Below, one piece after another: positions 41,939-48,385 of a DNA stretch of 48,385 bases. A model generated the notes under the pieces. It made no database searches, was not told where the DNA came from, and worked only from the letters and a program-made list of their open reading frames with translations. Numbering within the stretch: position 1 is the first letter of the stretch; every line of letters starts with the position of its first letter. Source of the DNA: CAZCZR01 sp964503455. GTDB lineage: Bacteria > Bacillota > Clostridia > UBA1381. The stretch lies in the NCBI GenBank assembly GCA_964503455.1, contig CAZCZR010000005.1, positions 1-48,385 on the forward strand, written 5' to 3'. A program made the position numbers and the translations under genes.

Positions 41939-42311
41939 AATAATGGAAAAGACAAGAGAGCTGGGAGAGCTTATACAAAATTCCGCCGAAATGGATGCCT
42001 ACAAGACAGCCGAAGCGGAGCAGAAGCAGGATGAAAACGCGCAGACTCTTTTGAAGGAGTTCAACCTAAAGAGCATGAATCTCGCGCGCGATATGCAAAA
42101 CGGCAAAATCACCCGCGAAGAGGCGATAACAAAGAACAATGAGGCATATCGGAGGGTTATTGAATCAAGCGATACCGTAAAGGCATACGTTGATGCCAAA
42201 AAGGTGCTTGACGGCATGGTAAATCAGGTAAATCAGATACTAAATTACTATATAACAGGCGAGCAGCCGGGCTGCAGTCACGACTGCGGCTCCTGCGGAG
42301 GCTGTCACTGA
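41931..42311 (+). CDS. YlbF/YmcA family protein with cysteine-rich C-terminal tail
   Basis: 126 residues, mostly amphipathic helix (about 1-105), matching YlbF/YmcA proteins; NEIMEKTRELGELIQNS and the ARDMQNGKITREEA region are typical. The C terminus ends in CSHDCGSCGGCH, four Cys and two His within 12 residues. In B. subtilis YlbF, YmcA and YaaT form a complex that carries [4Fe-4S] clusters and affects RNase Y processing and Spo0A activation. The tail would fit cluster or zinc binding here. The ATG lies inside the last codons of miaB (8-base overlap). Confidence 0.85.
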   Translation: MNEIMEKTRELGELIQNSAEMDAYKTAEAEQKQDENAQTLLKEFNLKSMNLARDMQNGKITREEAITKNNEAYRRVIESSDTVKAYVDAKKVLDGMVNQVNQILNYYITGEQPGCSHDCGSCGGCH

Positions 42312-42339
42312 TACGGTTGTATTGAAAGGATAAAAAGAC

Positions 42340-44943
42340 ATGGCGGAAAATTTATCCCCGATGATGAAAAAATATATAGAAACAAAAAAGCAGTATCAGG
42401 ACTGTATACTGTTTTACAGACTCGGCGATTTTTACGAGATGTTTTTTGAGGATGCCATTACCGCGTCGCGGGAGCTGGAACTGACGCTTACGGGCAAAAG
42501 CTGCGGTCTTGAAGAACGCGCCCCGATGTGCGGAGTGCCTTTTCACAGCGCGAACACATATATATCGCGTCTTGTTGAAAAGGGTTACAAAATAGCCATA
42601 TGCGAACAGGTTGAGGATCCGAAAACCGCCAAAGGAATTGTCAGGCGCGAAGTGATAAGAGTCGTAACGCCGGGGACCCTTACGGACGAGGATACTCTTA
42701 ATGACAAAAGCAATAATTATCTGTGCGTGATATGCCCCGGCAAGGGCGGAAAATACGGCATAGCCTTTGCCGATGTTTCCACGGGAGAGCTGTCCGCCGC
42801 CGAGACCGACGACGAGGGCGAGGTAATAAACGAGATAGCCGGCTATTCTCCGGCGGAGATCATAGCAAGAGAGGATGCTTCCGCATCATTGTCGGCGGTT
42901 ATAAAATCGAGGTTTCCCGCCGTGTTTTCGAGCAAACCCGTTTCCTATTGTACGGCAGGCGAGGCGGGCGAGCTTATATGCGCCCGCTTCGGAGATAAGA
43001 TCTGCGAAAAGCCTGAAATGAAGCGCGGAGGAGCCGTTTCCGGCGCTGTGGGCATGATACTCAAATACCTTGCCGAAACGCAGAAATGCAGCGTGGCAAA
43101 TATCGACAGCATAAAGCTTTACAGCATAACGGAATATATGGGACTGGACGTTTCGGCGAGGAGAAATCTGGAGCTTACCGAAACGATGCGCGACAGGTCA
43201 AAGCGCGGCTCTCTTTTGGGAGTGCTTGACAGGACAAAGACCTCCATGGGCGCGCGGCTTTTAAAGCGGTGGATAGAAAGACCGCTTATAGACCCGATCA
43301 TGATAAACAAGCGCCTTCAGGCTGTGGAGAATCTTGTAAACGATATGATACTCCGCGATGAAATAGAGGAAACGCTTGCAAAGATATACGATATATCGCG
43401 TATCGCGGGAAGGATCGCCGTCGGCTCGGTAACGCCGAAGGATCTTGTGGCGCTGAGACAGTCGCTGCTGGCTTTGCCGGAGCTTTCGTATGAGCTTTCG
43501 CGCGCGAAGGCGGCGCTGCTTTTGGATATGAACGACGATGCGGATATGCTGGAGGATGTTGTGAAGCTCCTGTCGGAGGCTGTCAATGACGAGGTCCCCG
43601 CGACAATGAAGGACGGCGGACTTGTAAGGGACGGCTATAACAAGGAGCTTGACTCTTTAAGGGACGCTATGCAAAACGGCAAGCAGTGGCTTGGCGAATA
43701 TACCAACAGCGAAAAGCAGCGCACGGGCATAAAAAATCTGAAAGTCGCCTACAATAAGGTGTTCGGCTACTTTATAGAGGTCACAAAGTCAAATCTTGCC
43801 GATGTGCCTGAGGATTACATAAGAAAGCAGACGCTTACCAACTGTGAAAGATTTATAACGCCGAAGCTCAAGGAGCTTGAGAATACGATGCTTGGCGCGG
43901 CGGAGCGCTCGGTGGTGCTTGAGGGGCTTATATTCGACAAGATAAAGGCGTTTTTGGCGTCAAAGCTTTCCGGACTTAAAAAGGTATGCGACACGGTGGC
44001 TGTGACGGACGTTATATGCTCCCTTGCGGAAACCGCCGACAGGAACGGCTACTGTATGCCGTCGATAAACTCCGGCGGCGTTATAGATATAAAAAACGGC
44101 AGACATCCGGTTGTCGAGCATATGATGACAGACGCGGTTTTTGTACCCAATGACACGTATTTAAACGAGGATGACGACAGGCTGCTTATAATCACGGGAC
44201 CGAATATGGCGGGCAAATCGACGTATATGCGTCAGACGGCGCTTATAGTGCTGATGGCTCAGATGGGAAGCTTTGTGCCTGCGAAATCGGCGTCGATAGG
44301 CATAGTGGACAAAATATTTACAAGAGTCGGCGCTGCGGATGATATAACTCTCGGACAAAGCACCTTTATGATGGAAATGGCGGAGGTCAGCAATATACTC
44401 AAAAACGCGACAAAAAACTCGCTTATAATCTTAGACGAGGTAGGCAGAGGTACCGGCACCTTTGACGGATTGTCGATAGCGTGGTCTGTCGCGGAGTATA
44501 TACTAAACAAACGCAGAGTGGGCGCGAAAACGCTTTTCGCGACGCATTATCATGAGATGACGCAGCTTGAGGATATGTTTGACGGCGTGAAAAATTACCG
44601 TATCGCCGTAAAGAAATCAGGCGACGATATAACGTTTTTGCGCAAAATAGTCAAAGGCGGCACCGATGACAGCTACGGCATACAGGTGGCGGCCTTGGCG
44701 GGAGTGCCGCAGGAGGTAATCAAGCGGGCGAAGCTTATTTTAAAGCAGCTTGAGGAGGAAAACCCCCGCAAAACAGAGGTAAGACCCGTGAAGGAAGAGC
44801 CGCAGGATATGCAGATAGGCTTCGGTGACACGATTGCCGCTGAAATAGCGGAGGAACTGAAAAACACCGATGTCACCACGCTGACGCCCATCGAGGCGCT
44901 TAATATGCTGTATAAATTATCAAATCGGGCAAAGGAAATTTGA
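42340..44943 (+). CDS. mutS: DNA mismatch repair protein MutS
   Basis: 867 residues, full length. The mismatch-reading Phe-x-Glu is at Phe31 and Glu33 (GDFYEMFFEDA). Lever/clamp domains run to about 560, and the C-terminal ABC ATPase has Walker A GPNMAGKST, a QSTFMMEMAEVSNIL signature region, Walker B LIILDEVGRGT and the conserved ATHYHEMTQL. The short tail contains the helix-rich beta-clamp/tetramer segment (LTPIEALNMLYKL). Co-transcribed with mutL 38 bases later. MutS recognises mispairs and recruits MutL. Confidence 0.98.
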   Translation: MAENLSPMMKKYIETKKQYQDCILFYRLGDFYEMFFEDAITASRELELTLTGKSCGLEERAPMCGVPFHSANTYISRLVEKGYKIAICEQVEDPKTAKGIVRREVIRVVTPGTLTDEDTLNDKSNNYLCVICPGKGGKYGIAFADVSTGELSAAETDDEGEVINEIAGYSPAEIIAREDASASLSAVIKSRFPAVFSSKPVSYCTAGEAGELICARFGDKICEKPEMKRGGAVSGAVGMILKYLAETQKCSVANIDSIKLYSITEYMGLDVSARRNLELTETMRDRSKRGSLLGVLDRTKTSMGARLLKRWIERPLIDPIMINKRLQAVENLVNDMILRDEIEETLAKIYDISRIAGRIAVGSVTPKDLVALRQSLLALPELSYELSRAKAALLLDMNDDADMLEDVVKLLSEAVNDEVPATMKDGGLVRDGYNKELDSLRDAMQNGKQWLGEYTNSEKQRTGIKNLKVAYNKVFGYFIEVTKSNLADVPEDYIRKQTLTNCERFITPKLKELENTMLGAAERSVVLEGLIFDKIKAFLASKLSGLKKVCDTVAVTDVICSLAETADRNGYCMPSINSGGVIDIKNGRHPVVEHMMTDAVFVPNDTYLNEDDDRLLIITGPNMAGKSTYMRQTALIVLMAQMGSFVPAKSASIGIVDKIFTRVGAADDITLGQSTFMMEMAEVSNILKNATKNSLIILDEVGRGTGTFDGLSIAWSVAEYILNKRRVGAKTLFATHYHEMTQLEDMFDGVKNYRIAVKKSGDDITFLRKIVKGGTDDSYGIQVAALAGVPQEVIKRAKLILKQLEEENPRKTEVRPVKEEPQDMQIGFGDTIAAEIAEELKNTDVTTLTPIEALNMLYKLSNRAKEI

Positions 44944-44981
44944 GATCCTGCGTGAGGCAGTAAAAACAGAGAGAACAGATT

Positions 44982-47219
44982 ATGGGAAAGATTCATGTAT
45001 TAGGCAAAGAAATTGCCAACAAAATAGCCGCCGGAGAAGTCGTTGAAAGACCTGCCTCCGTAGTCAAGGAGCTTGTTGAAAACGCCATTGACGCGGGCGC
45101 GGCTTCAGTCGAGGTAGAGATCAGAAACGGCGGCGCAAAATATATACGAGTGACGGATGACGGCTCCGGCATGAGCGCGGAGGACGCAGCCGCCGCTTTC
45201 CTTCGTCATGCGACCAGTAAGATACACACAGACGAGGATCTGGACGCTATATATACGCTGGGTTTTCGCGGCGAGGCGCTCTCAAGCATAGGAGCTGTCG
45301 CGGAGGTGGAGCTGTATACAAAGGAACACGGCGCGGAGTACGGCTCTCATGTAAGCTGCGCCGGAGGAGAGATTACGGCATCCGATGACGCCGGCGCTCC
45401 CGAGGGAACGACATTTATTGTGCAAAACCTCTTTTTCAACACCCCCGCGCGCCAGAAGTTTCTGAAAAAGGACGCCGCGGAGGCGGGTTACATCACCGAT
45501 ATAATGACCCGTTTCATACTCGCTCATCCCGAAATTGCCTTCCGCTATAAAAATAACGGCAGGGAGACGCTGTATTCATCGGGAAACGGCAATCTTATGA
45601 ACGCCGTGTATTCGGTGTACGGCAAGGATTACGCCAAGGCGTGCATAAACGTGGATTATGATATGGATTATGTGCATATTTCCGGCGTTATCGGCAAAGG
45701 GGCGGTATCTCGGCCGAACAGGACGTATCAGAGCTTTTTTGTCAACGGCAGATATATAAAAAGCCCCGTTATGGCGAAGGCGCTTGAAGAAGCGTACAAG
45801 AATATTGTTATGGTGGGCAAGTACCCCATGGCTGTGCTGAATATTGAGCTTGATCCGTTGTATGTGGATATAAACGTGCATCCGACAAAGCTTGAGGCGA
45901 AGTTCTCCGATGAGCAGCTTATATACAGGACGGTGTATTTCGGCGTAAAGAACGCTCTTTATGAGAAGATGGACATCCCAGAAATCCGCCGCACAGCCGA
46001 TGACGCGCGCTTGCCGGAAGAATCGGCGCCGGACAGCTTCAAGCCGCAGCCGCCGAGGGAGCAGCTTGTGCTTGACAATATAGCATATGAGATCCCCAAA
46101 AAGCCGCCCGTTGACTACGAGCGCAGACAGCGCCCGAAAAACCCGTTCATGAACAGTACGGCATCGGAGCGGAACGCTGAAAACAGCTATGAGCGGAAGC
46201 TGCCGGAGGATGCGCAGGACATCGGCGGACTGCCGGATCTTTTCGGCGACGAATCGGCGGAACCGGACACGGCGCCCGTAAATACGGAGCCGGCCGCCGT
46301 TAAAGAAGATATTTCGGATAAAACGCGCTCAAGCGGCGAATATACCGCTATGCCCTTGCCGTTGGTTTCGGACGATGATATGATGTCGCTGTTTTCCGAA
46401 TCCCTTGAAGCGGAGGAAGTAACTGCGGAGGAGATTCCGGCGGATGAGCAAACAACGGGAAAAAGCTCTATCGACCAAATGTGGGAGAATGCCGTCAGCG
46501 AAAGCAGCAGTGAAAATGAGAAAAAGCGTATAGTGCAGTTAAAAAGCGCCTATGACAATCTGAAAAAGATCGCCGACACGATGAAAGGCTTCGGCGTTGA
46601 GGATCCGGGCATAGATATGCCTGAGATAGTGTCCAATGTGCGCGACAGGGATTATGTTATTATAGGACAGCTGTTTTCCACGTATATAATAGCCGAGCGC
46701 GGGGACGAGATGCTTATGATAGATCAGCACGCCGCCCATGAAAGGCTCAATTATGAGCAGTTTATGAAATGCCGCGAGGGAGTCGTTCCGCCGCAGCAGT
46801 ATGTGATAGGCTTTGAAGAGCTGTCGCTGACCGAGAGCGAGAAGGTGCTGTGCCGCGAGAATATCGGCACGCTTGAAAAGCTCGGCTTCCTTCTGGAGTT
46901 TGACGGGGATGCGGTAAATCTTGCGGCGGTGCCTTCAGGAATAGACAGCGAGGACGCCGGCGCGCTTATAGTGGAGATACTTGAAAATATATCGGACAAT
47001 AAAACGGACGCGGTGCCGAAGAAAGTGACGGAGCTTTTATACAGCGCTTCATGCAAGGCGGCGATAAAGGCAAATCACAAACTCACCATGAACGATATGT
47101 ACACCTTGCTTGACAGGTTCTTTGAGCTGGACAACATCAACACCTGTCCGCACGGCAGACCCGTAGTTATAAGCATGGGAAAGAAAGAGATCGAAAAGGA
47201 ATTTAAGCGTATAGTATAA
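44982..47219 (+). CDS. mutL: DNA mismatch repair endonuclease MutL
   Basis: 745 residues. The N-terminal GHKL ATPase (about 1-330) shows VVKELVENAIDAGA, VTDDGSGM, TLGFRGEALSSIGAV and FFNTPARQKF. A long, acidic, low-complexity linker (about 340-520) precedes a C-terminal dimerisation domain with the metal-binding endonuclease motif DQHAAHERLNYE, then a second conserved CPHGRPVV. With that motif intact MutL nicks the DNA itself, as in bacteria lacking MutH. miaA begins inside its stop codon (TAATG). Confidence 0.97.
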   Translation: MGKIHVLGKEIANKIAAGEVVERPASVVKELVENAIDAGAASVEVEIRNGGAKYIRVTDDGSGMSAEDAAAAFLRHATSKIHTDEDLDAIYTLGFRGEALSSIGAVAEVELYTKEHGAEYGSHVSCAGGEITASDDAGAPEGTTFIVQNLFFNTPARQKFLKKDAAEAGYITDIMTRFILAHPEIAFRYKNNGRETLYSSGNGNLMNAVYSVYGKDYAKACINVDYDMDYVHISGVIGKGAVSRPNRTYQSFFVNGRYIKSPVMAKALEEAYKNIVMVGKYPMAVLNIELDPLYVDINVHPTKLEAKFSDEQLIYRTVYFGVKNALYEKMDIPEIRRTADDARLPEESAPDSFKPQPPREQLVLDNIAYEIPKKPPVDYERRQRPKNPFMNSTASERNAENSYERKLPEDAQDIGGLPDLFGDESAEPDTAPVNTEPAAVKEDISDKTRSSGEYTAMPLPLVSDDDMMSLFSESLEAEEVTAEEIPADEQTTGKSSIDQMWENAVSESSSENEKKRIVQLKSAYDNLKKIADTMKGFGVEDPGIDMPEIVSNVRDRDYVIIGQLFSTYIIAERGDEMLMIDQHAAHERLNYEQFMKCREGVVPPQQYVIGFEELSLTESEKVLCRENIGTLEKLGFLLEFDGDAVNLAAVPSGIDSEDAGALIVEILENISDNKTDAVPKKVTELLYSASCKAAIKANHKLTMNDMYTLLDRFFELDNINTCPHGRPVVISMGKKEIEKEFKRIV

Positions 47220-48181
47220 TGGAAGCAGACAAGATACCCGTTATAGTTGTGGCGGGACCGACGGCGTCCGGCAAGACCGCGCTCGCGGTAAAGATAGCCG
47301 TGCGTTATAACGGAGAGATCGTCTCCGCCGACAGTATGCAGATTTATAAATATATGGATATAGGCACTGCCAAGCCGGATGAGGCTGAAAAGCGCGGCAT
47401 TGTTCATCATATGATGGATTTTGCCGATCCGCTAAAAGGATATTCTGTGGCGGAGTACACAGCCGCGGCGCATAAGGTCATAGCCGGCATAACGGCGCGC
47501 GGCAAGCTGCCGATAGTCGCCGGAGGTACGGGACTTTATATCACTTCGCTTATAAATGACGTGGATTTCACGGAAAATGAAGGCGATCCCAAGCTTCGGA
47601 GGGAGCTTTGGGAGTATGCCGAAAAACACGGCGCTCACGCGCTGCATGATATGCTTGAGGAGATCGACCCCGTACAAGCGGAGGCAGTGCATGAAAACAA
47701 CGTCAAAAGGGTCATACGCGCCATAGAGTTTTACCGCACGACAGGAATAAAAATGTCGGAGCATCAGGCGGAGAGCAAGCATATAAGATCACGCTACGAC
47801 GCTTTGATGATGATGATAGATTTTGAGCGGGAAGAGCTTTACGAGCGCATAGACAGGCGCGTGGATATGATGATAGAGGCGGGACTTGTTGACGAGGTAA
47901 GGCGGCTTGTCGGCATGGGACTTACGGCGGAGCATATGTCAATGAGCGGCATAGGCTACAAGGAGGTCATCGGTTATTTAAACGGCGAACGCAGCCTTGA
48001 GGAGACCGTAGCGCTTATAAAGCAAAGCTCAAGACGGTACGCAAAGCGTCAGCTTACATGGTTTCGGCGCGACAAAAGGATAAAGCCGATACCGGCGGAC
48101 GAAAATATGGAAAAAACAGTGTTTTCGCTTATTGACGAATGGATGAGGAGCGGCGGATATGTTTGGAAAAAAGAAACATGA
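47219..48181 (+). CDS. miaA: tRNA dimethylallyltransferase
   Basis: 320 residues. MiaA transfers dimethylallyl from DMAPP to A37 of tRNAs reading UNN codons, giving i6A for MiaB. Walker A-like loop GPTASGKTALAV, DSMQIYKYMDIGTAKP, HHMMDFADP, AGGTGLYI and SGIGYKEVIGYLNGE are family hallmarks, with TWFRRDKRIKPI near the C terminus. It shares one base with the mutL stop and overlaps the next small frame by 23 bases. Family length and order are normal. Confidence 0.97.
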   Translation: MEADKIPVIVVAGPTASGKTALAVKIAVRYNGEIVSADSMQIYKYMDIGTAKPDEAEKRGIVHHMMDFADPLKGYSVAEYTAAAHKVIAGITARGKLPIVAGGTGLYITSLINDVDFTENEGDPKLRRELWEYAEKHGAHALHDMLEEIDPVQAEAVHENNVKRVIRAIEFYRTTGIKMSEHQAESKHIRSRYDALMMMIDFEREELYERIDRRVDMMIEAGLVDEVRRLVGMGLTAEHMSMSGIGYKEVIGYLNGERSLEETVALIKQSSRRYAKRQLTWFRRDKRIKPIPADENMEKTVFSLIDEWMRSGGYVWKKET

Positions 48182-48365
48182 AGGTCATAAAAGCGACGAG
48201 AACGTGCGTATGGAATCAAGCATATGCACAGGGGAAAAGATCATAGGCTTTGAACGCGCCGACGGAGGACTGGAGCTTGCGGAAGTCGTTCGCTCTCAGG
48301 CGGATATTGACGCTTTTTATAAAAGGCACGATCTGAAAAAGACTAAGGAATTTAATTTACAATAA
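48159..48365 (+). CDS. Small hypothetical protein after miaA
   Basis: 68 residues, not recognised. It begins with a basic patch MFGKKKHEGHK and contains one Cys (ICTGEKIIGFE), a short beta-like segment (LELAEVVRSQADIDAFYKRH) and a Lys-rich end. GGAG lies 8 bases before its ATG, and it overlaps the miaA 3' end, so translation is probably coupled. In many Clostridia hfq occupies this place after miaA; this is not Hfq (no Sm1/Sm2 motif such as the KGxxxxFDxF region). Confidence 0.6.
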   Translation: MFGKKKHEGHKSDENVRMESSICTGEKIIGFERADGGLELAEVVRSQADIDAFYKRHDLKKTKEFNLQ

Positions 48366-48385
48366 AGGAGATTTGAAAAAGATGA
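48364..48385 (+). CDS. Start of a further gene, cut by the window end
   Basis: AAAGGAG (48364-48370) overlaps the stop of the small protein gene, and ATG follows at 48382-48384, 11 bases on. Only the first codon is inside the window, so the product cannot be named. Probably the next gene of the miaB operon. Confidence 0.5.

Noticed and set aside
1..48385. CRISPR array, transposase, integrase or phage genes
   Set aside because: I found no regularly spaced repeats and no protein with transposase, recombinase or phage structural motifs.

Overview
This 48 kb window looks like chromosome of an anaerobic low-GC-lineage Firmicute (class Clostridia; an uncultured gut-type Oscillospirales or Lachnospirales relative is my guess, not shown by the sequence). 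The pointers are PolC-type DNA polymerase III, a GatCAB operon with an archaeal-type AspRS, a hydrogenase maturase (HydE), Pta-AckA, the miaB-ylbF-mutS-mutL-miaA cluster, strong Shine-Dalgarno sequences, several TTG starts, and many textbook sigma-A promoters with 17-bp spacers. I see no prophage, insertion sequence, CRISPR array or restriction system.

Layout. 1-406: 3' end of tuf with its terminator, converging on hydE. 420-8533 (minus): a Cys-rich YkgJ-like protein and a VanW-type membrane protein, then gatC-gatA-gatB-aspS (Asn-tRNA by transamidation), then hydE with its own consensus promoter. 8669-13054 (minus): htpG under a perfect sigma-A promoter with a CIRCE (HrcA) element just upstream, and pcrA. 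13104-16584 (plus): a structured leader, a sodium:solute symporter and an acyl-CoA synthetase, which together look like carboxylate uptake plus activation. 16642-16936 (minus): a free-standing, gene-less transcription unit with strong promoter, elaborate folding and a terminator, the best candidate for something undescribed. 16992-21634 (minus): DUF1292 protein, RuvX, ackA, pta, and prfA with a folded leader.

21674-25299 (plus): a large secreted CAP/NlpC-P60 wall protein and a small membrane protein. 25340-28770: an SLH-bearing GH5 lipoprotein (plus) convergent with a GH35 beta-galactosidase (minus), sharing a bidirectional terminator. 28785-32725 (minus): comEC, tRNA-Leu(UAG) and a CapA-like protein. 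32850-37785 (plus): purine nucleoside phosphorylase and polC. 37796-40357 (minus): a DUF2161 nuclease-fold protein, a polysaccharide deacetylase and a metallophosphoesterase. 40411-48385 (plus): miaB, a Cys-tailed YlbF/YmcA protein, mutS, mutL, miaA, a small unknown protein, and the ribosome binding site and first codon of a further gene cut by the window edge.

The protein content is mostly housekeeping. The unusual signal is in RNA and regulation: a stand-alone ~260-nt RNA with a possible antiterminator/terminator switch, two folded 5' leaders (symporter and prfA), a large terminator hairpin in front of gatC, and CIRCE control of htpG. All RNA folds were read by eye and need covariance testing.
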